In this document: piece by piece, positions 17,626-27,700 of the stretch | How positions within the stretch are numbered: the stretch's first letter is position 1 | How the letters are laid out: each line of letters begins with the position of its first letter | Assembly (NCBI RefSeq): GCF_900129965.1 | Contig: NZ_FQXM01000004.1 | Coordinates: forward strand, 186,001-250,000 | DNA: 64,000 bases | Reading direction: 5' to 3' | DNA from: Clostridium grantii DSM 8605 | GTDB taxonomy: Bacteria; Bacillota; Clostridia; Clostridiales; Clostridiaceae | Notes under the pieces: model-generated | What the model saw: only the letters and a program-made list of their open reading frames with translations | The model's database searches: none | Told to the model about the DNA's origin: nothing | Made by a program: the position numbers and the translations under genes

Positions 17626-17841
17626 ACTCAACCTCCTTTCCATAATATATTAATATTCTAAAAGTATGAAAATAGGAACTTAATCATAAAATAAAATAAT
17701 TCACTGCTTAAAATCTCAATATTTTACCCTTACAATATAATTTTTTTAAAGAATACTTTTAAAAAAAACTATACTATGATATAATTTTCATTAGTCAAAC
17801 AAGGTTTTATGGATTTAAATACACATAAAGGAGTTTTTTAA

Positions 17842-18285
17842 ATGGGCATTAGAGATAGATTAACTGAAAGTTACACAAAAAATTATTTAAAAAAATATGG
17901 CGATAGACTCACTCAAGCACAAGGTAAAGTTTTATCAGTAAAAATTGAAGAAAAATCAGTTCTATGGATTTTTCACAAAATAATGGTTACTATCATTGTT
18001 AAACCTGAGAGAAGTAGAAACGTAGTAAAATGCTATTATAGAAAAAATAAATGGTTTAAAAAGCCAAAGTTCATTGGAATTTCTCAAGGAAATTCACTTA
18101 TTATTCAAGGACTTAAACCTGAAAAGAACAAATCAAATAAAAAAACTGCTTTGACTGGTGATAGTGTTGAAATTATGAATGTTATAAATATGACTACAAA
18201 ACAACAATTAGTTCAAACTGAAGGGTCAGATGATAACATCAAGAAACTTAAAGATGCTCAAAAAGTAAAATTTAAAGGTAGATAA
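17842..18285 (+). CDS. Hypothetical basic protein
   Basis: 147 residues, not recognised. It is rich in Lys (many KK pairs), has no signal peptide, and one moderately hydrophobic stretch (about 43-58, LWIFHKIMVTIIVK) that looks more like a beta-strand pair than a membrane helix. The C-terminal third is polar and probably disordered. The ribosome site AAAGGAG is 8 bases before the ATG. An extended -10 (TGATATAAT, ending 17785) lies upstream and a terminator follows, so it is a single-gene unit. Base usage matches its neighbours. Confidence 0.75.
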   Translation: MGIRDRLTESYTKNYLKKYGDRLTQAQGKVLSVKIEEKSVLWIFHKIMVTIIVKPERSRNVVKCYYRKNKWFKKPKFIGISQGNSLIIQGLKPEKNKSNKKTALTGDSVEIMNVINMTTKQQLVQTEGSDDNIKKLKDAQKVKFKGR

Positions 18286-18312
18286 AAAGAAACTCTTTAG
18301 AGTTTCTTTTTT
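18284..18312. terminator. Bidirectional terminator
   Basis: 13-bp stem AAAAAGAAACTCT / AGAGTTTCTTTTT with a 2-base loop between the convergent unknown gene and the P-type ATPase gene. Confidence 0.8.
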
Positions 18313-20851
18313 ATTTTCTAAACAATAAAACTAAGCTATTAACAAAAGATATTATACTTGAAAAGAAAATTATTATTAACCATTGTCCTAAATCTAAAGG
18401 AACCGTATGAAATACTCTGCCTAAATAAGGTAGATATATTATTAAAATTAACATGGTTATAGAAATACAAACAGCTCCAACAAGATAAAGATTAGTATAA
18501 AACTTCATTTCAAATATAGAGCACTTTTCAGACCTACATTCAAAAACATGAATAAGTTGTGATAAAATTAATGTACCCAAGGTAAGTGTCCTGCAAGTTT
18601 CTAAATCCATACCATAGTACTTTCCAGCTAAAAAAGCTAAAACTGTGCAAATACCTATTAATGAACCTCTTATAAAAATTTTTTCTTTTAATCCTCTAGC
18701 AAATATACTTTCATTTCTACTTAAAGGCTTTTGCTCCATTATAGCTTTATCACCAGAATCTAATCCAAGAGCTATAGCTGGAAGTCCGTCTGTTGCAAGA
18801 TTTATGAATAGTATTTGGATTGGTAATAAAGGTGTTTGTATATTTATAAGTGATGCTAAAAACATGGTAAGTACTTCCCCTAAATTACAAGATAGAAGAT
18901 ACCTAATAAACTTTCTTATATTATTATAAATTATTCTTCCTTCTTCTACTGCAGCTACAATTGTTGCAAAATTATCATCTAACAATATCATTGATGAAGC
19001 TTCTTTTGTAACATCAGTTCCAGAAATACCCATGGCGATTCCTATATCAGCTTCTTTCACTGCTGGTGCATCATTTACTCCATCTCCTGTCATAGCTACA
19101 ACGTTATTTAATTTTTTATAACATCTTACTATTCTTAATTTATGATTCGGGGTTACTCTAGAATAAACAGTAGTTTTTTTACACTTTTCTAATAATTCAT
19201 TGTCTGACAAATCATCAATCTCTGTTCCTGTTAAAACTCCACTTTTTTCATCTGCGATGCCTATTTCTCTTGCAATAGCAAAAGCTGTGTTTTTATGATC
19301 TCCTGTTATCATTACTGGTTTTATTCCAGCACGTCTACATTTAAATACCGCTTCTTTAACTTCTTCTCTAGGAGGGTCTTTCATGGCTGCTATACCAATA
19401 AAAACTAGATTGTCCTCTATTGTTTTATCATTATTTTTTATATTTCTTTTATAAGCTGCACCTATACATCTTAAAGCTTCCCTTGTCATTCCTTCCACAA
19501 CTTTTAAAATTCTTTTTTTATCTTCAGTAGTTAGAAGTCTACATTCCCCATTCTCATAAATATAATTACATCTTTTTATTATTATTTCAGGCGCTCCTTT
19601 TATGTAAGCTGTATTGCCTAGCTTTTCTTTTATAACCACAGAAACCCTTTTTCTGTTGGAATCAAAAGGAATCTCATAAATTTTAATTTTATCTTTTATA
19701 TATTCCTTATAATCTCTTTCATTATTAAAGAACACTGACAATAATGCTTTATCTGTAGCATCACCTTTTATACTTTCCTCAAAATTTTTACTTTTAGAAG
19801 ATATTATGCAATCATTACACAATACAAAAGTTTTTCTTAATAGTTCACTATTTACTTTTTCTTTGTTTACATCAATAACTCTGCCATTTAAGTATATTTT
19901 TAAAACTTTCATTTTGTTTTGAGTTAGTGTTCCTGTTTTATCGCTACATATTATAGATGTACACCCTAAAGTTTCTACAGCAGGTAGTTTTCTTACCAAG
20001 GCATTTCTTTTTAGCATCCTAGATACCCCTAAAGCCAAGGCTACTGTAACTATAGCAGATAACCCTTCAGGAATAGCTGCCACAGCAAGGGATACTCCTA
20101 GAAGAAACATTTCATATTTATCATTCCCTCTTAAAACTCCCATAATTGTTACCACAAAACAAATAATTAAGCAAATCAATACAAGTATTTTACCTAATGA
20201 ATCTAACTTTTCTTTTAATGGAGATTTTTCTCTTTTAATAGAATTAAGCATTTTTGCTATTTTCCCCATCTCTGTAGCCATACCAATTGCCACAACTTTG
20301 GCAATTGCCTTACCATTGAGCACTATAGTCCCCATAAATAAAGAGTTATTATTTTTATCTGCATTTTTTTCTACATTTTCTGATTCCCCAGTAAGAAGTG
20401 ATTCATCCATTAGAATTCCAGCACTTTCTTCAATAATACAATCTGCCGGTACTCTATCCCCACTTTCTATTATTACTACATCCCCTGGAACTAAGCATTC
20501 TGCTTTTATCACAACCACACTGTCTTTTCTCATCACTTTTGCTGTTGGCGCCGCCATTTCTTTTAAAGCTTCTAATGATCTTTCGGTTTTATATTCTTGA
20601 ATAAAACCTAAAACAGAATTCATTATCACAATTATCAGTATTGTAATTGCATCTGCTTTTTCTCCCATAATAAAAGATATAATAGTTGCACCTATAAGAA
20701 CCCAGATTATAAAATCATTATATTGTTGGATTAATATAGCAAAAGGCGATATTCTTTTTTTCTCTTCAAGAACATTAAGGCCAAATCTCTTTTGCCTTTT
20801 TAAAGCTTCATCTTCAGATAACCCTCTAAAATTGCTTTTTTCATTTACCAT
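18311..20851 (-). CDS. Cation-transporting P-type ATPase, calcium (type IIA) family
   Basis: 846 residues. It likely exports Ca2+ across the membrane. Blocks in order: cation ATPase N-terminus (GLSEDEALKRQKRFGLNVL), actuator loop LLTGESE, M4 PEGLSAIVTVALALGV, phosphorylation site SDKTGTLTQNKM, nucleotide-binding domain KGAPE, hinge MITGDHKNTA and MTGDGVNDAPA, and a C-terminal group of helices. PEGL in M4 is the calcium-pump form. The start at 20851 follows GGGAGGGACAGAA; the upstream ATG at 20866 overlaps that site. It is transcribed away from the pyrophosphatase gene. Confidence 0.92.
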   Translation of the reverse strand: MVNEKSNFRGLSEDEALKRQKRFGLNVLEEKKRISPFAILIQQYNDFIIWVLIGATIISFIMGEKADAITILIIVIMNSVLGFIQEYKTERSLEALKEMAAPTAKVMRKDSVVVIKAECLVPGDVVIIESGDRVPADCIIEESAGILMDESLLTGESENVEKNADKNNNSLFMGTIVLNGKAIAKVVAIGMATEMGKIAKMLNSIKREKSPLKEKLDSLGKILVLICLIICFVVTIMGVLRGNDKYEMFLLGVSLAVAAIPEGLSAIVTVALALGVSRMLKRNALVRKLPAVETLGCTSIICSDKTGTLTQNKMKVLKIYLNGRVIDVNKEKVNSELLRKTFVLCNDCIISSKSKNFEESIKGDATDKALLSVFFNNERDYKEYIKDKIKIYEIPFDSNRKRVSVVIKEKLGNTAYIKGAPEIIIKRCNYIYENGECRLLTTEDKKRILKVVEGMTREALRCIGAAYKRNIKNNDKTIEDNLVFIGIAAMKDPPREEVKEAVFKCRRAGIKPVMITGDHKNTAFAIAREIGIADEKSGVLTGTEIDDLSDNELLEKCKKTTVYSRVTPNHKLRIVRCYKKLNNVVAMTGDGVNDAPAVKEADIGIAMGISGTDVTKEASSMILLDDNFATIVAAVEEGRIIYNNIRKFIRYLLSCNLGEVLTMFLASLINIQTPLLPIQILFINLATDGLPAIALGLDSGDKAIMEQKPLSRNESIFARGLKEKIFIRGSLIGICTVLAFLAGKYYGMDLETCRTLTLGTLILSQLIHVFECRSEKCSIFEMKFYTNLYLVGAVCISITMLILIIYLPYLGRVFHTVPLDLGQWLIIIFFSSIISFVNSLVLLFRK

Positions 20852-20999
20852 TTCTGTCCCTCCCATATTATTTTTTATGCCTCTAGATAAATATATGAAG
20901 AATGTGTATAATGTTATGAAGAATTTAAAATAAATATAGAAAAGTTTAATAGAGTTGAGTTATAATGTATTTACTTTAAGTAAGAGAGGAGACAATAAA

Positions 21000-22649
21000 T
21001 TGAAAGAAACATATTATATTTGCGGGCATAAAAATCCTGATTCTGATTCTATATGCTCTGCCATAGCTTATGCTGAATTTAAAAACAAAACAGAAGATGT
21101 TACCGCTGTACCTATAAGATTAGGTGAATTAAATAAAGAAACAGAATTTATATTAAATTATTTTGACGTATCAAAACCAAAATTGATGGAAACCATGAAA
21201 CCACAAGTTAGAGATTTACAAATGGATAAAGTTCCTCCTATTTCAGCAGAAATATCCCTTAAAACCGCTTGGACTATTATGAAGAAGGAAGGCACTAAAG
21301 CTATCCCTGTTGTTGATCCAGAAGGGAATTTTGAGGGTGTTGTAACTTTAACAGACCTTACAGCGGCTTATATGGACATATGGAATAATTATATATTAGG
21401 TAAAAGCCAAACATCCTATCAAAATATTCTAGATACTTTGTCCGGTAAGGAAATTCTTAATTTTGAAAAAGTCAATTCCTTTAAAGGAAAGATATTGGTA
21501 GCTGCAATGGAACCAACAACTGCAAATGAATTAATTGAAGATGGTGATATAGTTATTTGTGGTAATAGAATAGATGCAATTGATACTATTCTAAATAAAA
21601 ATATCTCATTATTGATTTTAACCGGAAATTTTGCTCCTACTGAAGATATTTTAAATAAAGCTAAAAAGTTACATTGTTCCATAATTTCTACTCCTCATGA
21701 CACTTTTACCACTTCCCGTTTGATTATACAAAGTATACCAATAAAATTTGTTATGTCCACAGATAATCTAATTTCATTTAAAAATGTTGAATTTATTGAA
21801 GATGTTAGATCTGTTATGGCAAGAACTAGATATAGAAGTTATCCTGTTTTAGATGCAAATAACAAGGTACTAGGTAGTATATCTAGATATCATTTAATTT
21901 CTCAAAAAAAGAAAAAACTAATTTTAGTTGACCACAATGAATTGAGTCAATCTGTACATGGAGTTGAAGAAGCAGATATTATTGAAATTATAGATCATCA
22001 TAGAATTGCTGATGTCCAAACCGGCTTTCCTATTTATTTTAGAAATGAACCAGTTGGCAGTACTTCAACCATAGTAGCAACAAAATTCTTTGAGAATGGT
22101 ATAAGACCTTCAAGAAAAATCGCTGGAATTTTAGCCTCTGCTATTATTTCTGATACATTGCTTTTTAGATCTCCAACTTCAACAAATATAGATAAAATGA
22201 TTCTTAATAGATTAGCTAATATAGCAAATATAGATATAGAAAAATTTGCTGATGAAATGTTTAAAGCCGGTACTTCAATCAAAGGTAAAAGTATAGAAAA
22301 AATATTTAATACAGATTTTAAAATCTTTACCTTAATTGAACGAAAAATAGGAGTATCTCAAATAAACACTATGAACATTGAAGAATTCGATTCTAAGAAA
22401 AAAGAATTGGTAGATTATATCGAGAAAAAAGCTACCTCTGAAAATTATGATTTGCTTTTATTCATGATTACAGATATTTTCAAAAATGGCTCTTGCTTTA
22501 TAGCTTCTGGAAAAGAAAAAGAAATTATTTCAAAGGCTTTTAACAAAGAGTTGGTTAATAACGAATTCTACGTAGATGGAATACTTTCAAGAAAAAAACA
22601 AGTTATTCCTCCCATTACCACTACAATTGAATCTATGAATAACAAATAA
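21000..22649 (+). CDS. ppaC: CBS-DRTGG regulated family II inorganic pyrophosphatase
   Basis: 549 residues. It hydrolyses pyrophosphate with Mn/Co at a DHH site. N-terminal DHH half starts ICGHKNPDSDSICSA; DHHRIADV is the third motif; the DHHA2 half ends SRKKQVIPPI, whose RKKQ binds substrate. Between them is a regulatory insert (about 60-300): two CBS repeats (TAWTIMKKEGTKAIPVVD and DVRSVMARTRYRSYPVLD) flanking a DRTGG domain, the nucleotide-sensing form common in clostridia. I use TTG at 21000 because GAGAGGAG lies 8-10 bases upstream and the DHH motif starts at once; the ATG at 20955 has no ribosome site. Confidence 0.93.
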   Translation: MKETYYICGHKNPDSDSICSAIAYAEFKNKTEDVTAVPIRLGELNKETEFILNYFDVSKPKLMETMKPQVRDLQMDKVPPISAEISLKTAWTIMKKEGTKAIPVVDPEGNFEGVVTLTDLTAAYMDIWNNYILGKSQTSYQNILDTLSGKEILNFEKVNSFKGKILVAAMEPTTANELIEDGDIVICGNRIDAIDTILNKNISLLILTGNFAPTEDILNKAKKLHCSIISTPHDTFTTSRLIIQSIPIKFVMSTDNLISFKNVEFIEDVRSVMARTRYRSYPVLDANNKVLGSISRYHLISQKKKKLILVDHNELSQSVHGVEEADIIEIIDHHRIADVQTGFPIYFRNEPVGSTSTIVATKFFENGIRPSRKIAGILASAIISDTLLFRSPTSTNIDKMILNRLANIANIDIEKFADEMFKAGTSIKGKSIEKIFNTDFKIFTLIERKIGVSQINTMNIEEFDSKKKELVDYIEKKATSENYDLLLFMITDIFKNGSCFIASGKEKEIISKAFNKELVNNEFYVDGILSRKKQVIPPITTTIESMNNK

Positions 22650-22651
22650 TA

Positions 22652-22704
22652 AAAATAAACATATATCGCTACAACTATAAAGTTGTGCTATATATGTTTA
22701 TTTT
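22652..22704. terminator. Bidirectional terminator
   Basis: Long two-tier hairpin: outer 15-bp stem AAAATAAACATATAT / ATATATGTTTATTTT and inner ACAACT / AGTTGT, between convergent genes. Confidence 0.8.
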
Positions 22705-23524
22705 AAATTGTATAATTTTTGATATATTCATTAATTTTTTTATCATATTCATTCATTATCAACCTTAAGATTTTATCGGTAGTGGAATATTTTTTATAAT
22801 CCAATGATTGGATTGGTAAAATTTTAGGGGAAGTACCTGTTATAAACATAGCATTTAATTGTTCAATCTCACTTATATGAAAATTCATTTCAATTATTTC
22901 AATATTATTTTCCCTACAAATTTCAAAAACATAATCTCTAGTTATACCTTTTAATACTTTTTCATTTAAAGCAGTTATAACTTTGTTATCTTTTATCATA
23001 AAAGTATTTGATATACTTCCTTCAGTAATGAATCCATGGTTGTCAACTAATATCAATTCAAATACATTTTTTTCAATCTTAGTTTCTTGAACAAGTTTTT
23101 TATAATTTCCTTTAACAAGTTTCGCATTAGGATTATCTCTTTCCAAATTAAAACTACAGGTTTTTACTCCTTGTTCATATAACTCCCGACTAGGATAATT
23201 AGTTTTAATAAAATACAAAAAAAACTTTTTTTCCCCTGCTATATTGCAAACTAATTTTACATTCCCAAAAAAAATATTATTTTCATCACACAACTTTTTA
23301 ACCATGCTTTTTAATTTCCTTAAAGAAAAATTTATTTTTTCATCTATCAATTCAAAACTTTTCTTTAATCTTTTAAAATGTTGTTCAATAAATAAAGGTA
23401 CTCCATTCATTACCCTAAATACTTCATAAATGGAGTTTTCCATTAAAACGTTAGTTACATCAAACTCTTTAATGGTAACTGCTTCATCATTATATAAATA
23501 ACTAGTACCTATATACTCTTCCAT
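22703..23524 (-). CDS. Aminotransferase class IV (D-amino-acid transaminase / aminodeoxychorismate lyase family)
   Basis: 273 residues of the fold-type IV PLP enzymes. Family features: the Arg/His block FIEQHFKRLKKSFELI, the likely PLP-lysine region LVKGNYKKLVQETK, the ILVDNHGFITEGSISNTFMI block with the conserved Glu, and the C-terminal FITGTSPKILPIQSLD. This last block is common to PabC and D-amino-acid transaminases, so the exact substrate cannot be set. The ATG at 23524 is 8 bases after AGGAGG. It lies 12 bases after a HAD phosphatase gene and likely shares a transcript with it. Confidence 0.85.
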   Translation of the reverse strand: MEEYIGTSYLYNDEAVTIKEFDVTNVLMENSIYEVFRVMNGVPLFIEQHFKRLKKSFELIDEKINFSLRKLKSMVKKLCDENNIFFGNVKLVCNIAGEKKFFLYFIKTNYPSRELYEQGVKTCSFNLERDNPNAKLVKGNYKKLVQETKIEKNVFELILVDNHGFITEGSISNTFMIKDNKVITALNEKVLKGITRDYVFEICRENNIEIIEMNFHISEIEQLNAMFITGTSPKILPIQSLDYKKYSTTDKILRLIMNEYDKKINEYIKNYTI

Positions 23525-23536
23525 ACCCAAAGCCTC

Positions 23537-24172
23537 CTATTTCCAAGAAAGAACTTCTATTTTATCATGACCTTTTTTGTAGTTTATTAAGTAAGGATGG
23601 CCAACTAATTCTAGTAAAGGCAAATCAGATAAAGAGTCGGAAAACATATATGAATTTTTAAAGTCAACTTCAATATTATTTTCTTTCAAAACCTCATTTA
23701 ATCTTTTTACTTTTTCTTCACCCTTACAATTGTATCCTTCAATAGAATATTTCTTTTCTTCACATTTTAATCTAGTGCCAATAATTCTATCTACTTCTTT
23801 AATTTTATATAATTGATTGAGATAAACTTCAGGTGATGCAGAAATTAAATATATTTTGCATCCTTCATCTTTTAATTTTTTAATTTTATCTATGGCATCT
23901 TTGTATAAAATTTTACTTAATTTTTTTTCATAAAATTCTTCCATCAATAATTCTAAATCTTTCTCTTCAATATTTCTTAGAAATTTGATAAAGTTATCTT
24001 TAGCTTTTTTTTCGTCAAAAACTTTAATAATATATAGTAATGCTGACCCTAAACTTACAGGTAAATGTTTTAAAAGCTTTTTATCTTTTGACATCATAAA
24101 TTTAAACAATTCATATAAAGTTTCGCTTTTGGTTAAAGTATAATCCACATCAAAAATTGCTAATTTTTCCAT
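23537..24172 (-). CDS. HAD-IB family phosphatase (phosphoserine phosphatase-like)
   Basis: 211 residues. Motif I is FDVDYTLTKS at about 6-15 (nucleophile and acid Asp), motif II is ISASPE, and motif IV is FSDSLSDLPLL; the helical cap in between matches the HAD-IB subfamily. These usually remove phosphate from serine or related small molecules; no substrate can be assigned. The ATG at 24172 follows TTGGAGGGAAAA. Its ribosome site sits immediately after the terminator of the upstream DUF1292 gene. Confidence 0.85.
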   Translation of the reverse strand: MEKLAIFDVDYTLTKSETLYELFKFMMSKDKKLLKHLPVSLGSALLYIIKVFDEKKAKDNFIKFLRNIEEKDLELLMEEFYEKKLSKILYKDAIDKIKKLKDEGCKIYLISASPEVYLNQLYKIKEVDRIIGTRLKCEEKKYSIEGYNCKGEEKVKRLNEVLKENNIEVDFKNSYMFSDSLSDLPLLELVGHPYLINYKKGHDKIEVLSWK

Positions 24173-24185
24173 TTTTCCCTCCAAA

Positions 24186-24220
24186 AATTTGAGCCGATGC
24201 ACTATGCAACGACTCAAATT
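24186..24220 (-). terminator. Terminator/attenuator between the DUF1292 and HAD genes
   Basis: In RNA on the minus strand an 11-bp stem (one G-U pair) AATTTGAGTCG / CGGCTCAAATT is followed by TTTTT and then at once by GGAGGG, the HAD gene's ribosome site. Confidence 0.6.
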
Positions 24221-24228
24221 ATAATGTT

Positions 24229-24531
24229 TTACTCTTGGTCTAAATCATCTTCTAAATCTTCTTCATAATCTTCTTCAACTAAACCATCATAATATGCTGC
24301 TGCTGCGTCAAACTCTTCGTCTGAAGGTAATACTAATTCTGCTTCTTCATCGTCTCCTACTACTTTAAATAAGTAAATAGAATCTTCTTCCTTATTTTTA
24401 ACAACTGCATATTCTTGTTCTTCAAACATAAACCCATCTACTATTTCACATGGAATCACATTTCCATTTTCGTCTTCCATTTCAATTTCAATTGTATCTA
24501 TCCCTTCGTGTAATTCATCATGATTATCCAT
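24229..24531 (-). CDS. DUF1292 domain protein
   Basis: 100 residues, very acidic, with the DUF1292 core: IEIEMEDENGNVIPCEIVDG, then FEEQEYAVV and SIYLFKVVGDDEEAELV. DUF1292 (YrzB type) proteins are small cytoplasmic proteins widespread in Firmicutes with no known function; in Bacillus yrzB is next to yrrK and alaS, which is not the context here. The tail is a run of Asp/Glu. SD TTTAGGAGG fits the ATG at 24531. Confidence 0.85.
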   Translation of the reverse strand: MDNHDELHEGIDTIEIEMEDENGNVIPCEIVDGFMFEEQEYAVVKNKEEDSIYLFKVVGDDEEAELVLPSDEEFDAAAAYYDGLVEEDYEEDLEDDLDQE

Positions 24532-24720
24532 TTTTTTCCTCCTAAACTTTAATTGAAATTATATCATAATAGTTTAATTAGTCAATTATTTAATATAGGT
24601 TCCATGTATGGAATGGAACTTTAAATTTTGGAATTTTATTACGATGTAATTTCATTTTTAATAATATTATTTTACCAATATATATTAAGAATTAAAAGCT
24701 TATTTTCAAAATAGTAATAA

Positions 24721-24761
24721 AAATTTAATAAAAAACAAGACCTCTTAAAAGAGGTCTTGTT
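24721..24761 (-). terminator. Terminator after the PFOR gene
   Basis: Perfect 12-bp stem AACAAGACCTCTT / AAGAGGTCTTGTT with a T-rich tail on the minus strand. The rest of the 24532-24720 gap is AT-rich; a short ATTCCAT-GT-ATGGAAT palindrome around 24600-24615 is the only other structure. Confidence 0.85.
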
Positions 24762-24770
24762 AAATTTATC

Positions 24771-27700
24771 TTATTCTGCTAATTTCTTGTATCCTTCGTA
24801 TCTTTCCATTGCATCTTTTTCAGTTTTAGCAAAGAACTCATCTGCTAATTCTGGACGAATGTTAGATAAAGAAGCATATCTTACTTCACCTAATAAGAAG
24901 TCTTTGAATGAACCTTTTGGCTCTTTAGAATCTAATACAAATGGATTCTTTCCAGCATCTTTTAATTCTGGATTAAATCTGTATAAGTGCCAGTATCCAA
25001 CTTCAACAGCTTTCTTTTGCTCTAATTGGCTACATCCCATACCTGATTTTAATCCGTGAGCTACGCATGGTGCGTATCCGATAACTAAAGATGGACCTGG
25101 ATAAGCTTCTGCTTCTTTTATAGCTTTAAGAGTTTGATTTTTATCAGCTCCCATTGCTATTTGAGCAACATAAACATAACCATAGCTCATAGCCATCATG
25201 CCAAGATCTTTCTTCTTAGTTCTCTTACCAGCTGCAGCGAATTTAGCTATAGCTGAGAATGGAGTAGCTTTTGAAGATTGACCACCAGTGTTTGAGTAAA
25301 CTTCTGTATCAAATACAAATACATTTACGTCATCTCCTGATGCAAGTACATGGTCTAATCCACCATAACCGATATCATAAGCCCAACCGTCTCCACCGAA
25401 GATCCATTGAGATCTCTTCACTAAGAAGTCTGATCTTTCTGCAATTTCAGCTACAACAGCGTTGTCTTTTTCTGCTTCTAATAATGGTAATAATTTTTCA
25501 GCAGCAACTTTTGATTCTTCTCCTAATGCTTTTACTTCTTTCCAGGATGTTAAAGCTTCTTTAAGTTCATCACTTACAGTTTCTTCTTGAACTTTATCAG
25601 CAAGCATAACTAATCTATCTCTAACTTGTTCTCCACCTATATGCATTCCAAGTCCAAATTCAGCATTATCTTCAAATAAAGAGTTAGCCCAAGCTGGTCC
25701 TTTACCATCAGCAGTTACTGTGTAAGGAGTTGAAGGAGCAGATCCACCCCAGATTGAAGAACAACCTGTTGCATTAGAAATCATCATTCTATCTCCAAAT
25801 AATTGAGTTATTAATTTAGCATATGGAGTTTCTCCACATCCAGCACAAGCTCCTGAGAACTCGAATAATGGTAACTCAAATTGACTACCTTTTAATGTCT
25901 TTTTATCTAATGGATTAGCTTTTAGAACTGATAATCCATAAGCAAATGATTCTTGTTGAGGCATTTGTGTTGCAATTGGCTCCATAACTAAAGCTTTGTT
26001 TTTAGCTGGACAAATTTGAGCACAGTTTCCGCAACCAGTACAGTCTAATGGACTTACTGTCATTCCATAGTATAATTTATCTGCTGTTTTAAGAGCTTTA
26101 GCTTCAACAGCTTTAAATCCTTCTGGTGCATTATCTAATTCTTCTTGAGTAAGAAGTGCTGGTCTGATTACAGCATGTGGGCATACATAAGAACATTGAT
26201 TACATTGAATACAATTATCTTCTAACCAACATGGAACATTTACAGCAATACCTCTTTTTTCATGAGCAGATGTACCTTGCTCAAAAGTTCCATCTTCTCT
26301 TCCAGCAAAAGCACTTACAGGTAATGAATCACCTTTTTGAGCATTTACAGGAACACAAATATCTTTGAAGAATTTAGGAAGAGTTTCATCAACCACAACT
26401 TCGTTAGTAGCATCTTTCCATGTTGCTGGAACTTCTATTTTAACTAAAGATTCTATACCTTTATCAATAGCTGCATTGTTCATGTTAACAATTTTTTCAC
26501 CTTTTTTACCGTATGATTTAACTACAGCATCTTTAAGGTATGCAACAGCATCTTCTATAGGAATTATATTTGCTAATTTAAAGAAACCTGCTTGCATGAT
26601 CATGTTTATTCTTCCACCAAGACCAATTTCTTCTGCAATTTTAACAGCGTCTAATGTGTAGAAGTTAATGTTGTGGTCAGCAATATATTTCTTTAAGTTT
26701 CCTGGTAAATGTGCTTCTACTTCTTCTGGAGTCCAGATAGTGTTTAATAAGAATGTTCCTCCATCTCTTAATCCACCAATTATATCATATTTATCTACAT
26801 ATGATTGGTTATGACAAGCTACAAAGTGAGGAGTTTGAATTAAGTATGGAGAATTTATTGGATTCTTACCAAATCTTAAGTGAGAAACTGTTACTCCACC
26901 TGATTTTTTAGAGTCATATGAGAAGTATCCTTGAGCATACATGTCTGTATGGTCACCAATGATTTTAATAGCACTTTTATTAGCTCCAACAGTACCGTCA
27001 GATCCAAGTCCCCAGAACTTACAAGCTGTAGTTCCTTCTGCTATAACGTCTACTCCATCTACATAACCTACAGAAGTGTTAGTAACGTCATCGTTAATAC
27101 CTACTGTAAATCCAGCTTTTGGTGCTTCTGCTTTTAAGTTTTCAAATACTGCAGCAACATCTCCTGGAGTAAATTCTTTTGATCCTAATCCATATCTTCC
27201 GCCTACAATTACAGGAGCATTTTCTGTTCCGTAGAATGCAGCTCTTACATCTAAGAATAATGGCTCTCCGATTGATCCTGGCTCTTTTGTTCTATCTAAA
27301 ACAGCAATTTTCTTAACAGTTTTAGGAATAGCTGATAAGAATTTATCTACTACAAATGGTCTATATAAACGAACTTTTAATAAACCTAATTTTTCACCTT
27401 TAGCATTTAAGTAGTTAATAGTTTCTTCAACAGTATCACATCCTGATCCCATTGCTACAACTACATATTCAGCATCAGCAGCACCAACATAGTTAAATAA
27501 TTGATAATCTCTGCCAGTTAATTTGCTTATTTCAGCCATACACTCTTCAACAACTGCTGGTACAGCGTCATAGAATTTGTTAATAGACTCTTTAGCTTGG
27601 AAGAAGATATCTGGGTTTTGAGCTGTTCCCCTTGTTACAGGATGCTCTGGATTTAAAGCGTTATCTCTGAATGCTTTAACTGCATCCATATCAACTAATT

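Noticed and set aside
25271..27137. Plus-strand open frames inside the PFOR gene
   Set aside because: Low-complexity Gln/Leu/Ser-rich antisense frames of a highly expressed gene, with no ribosome sites.
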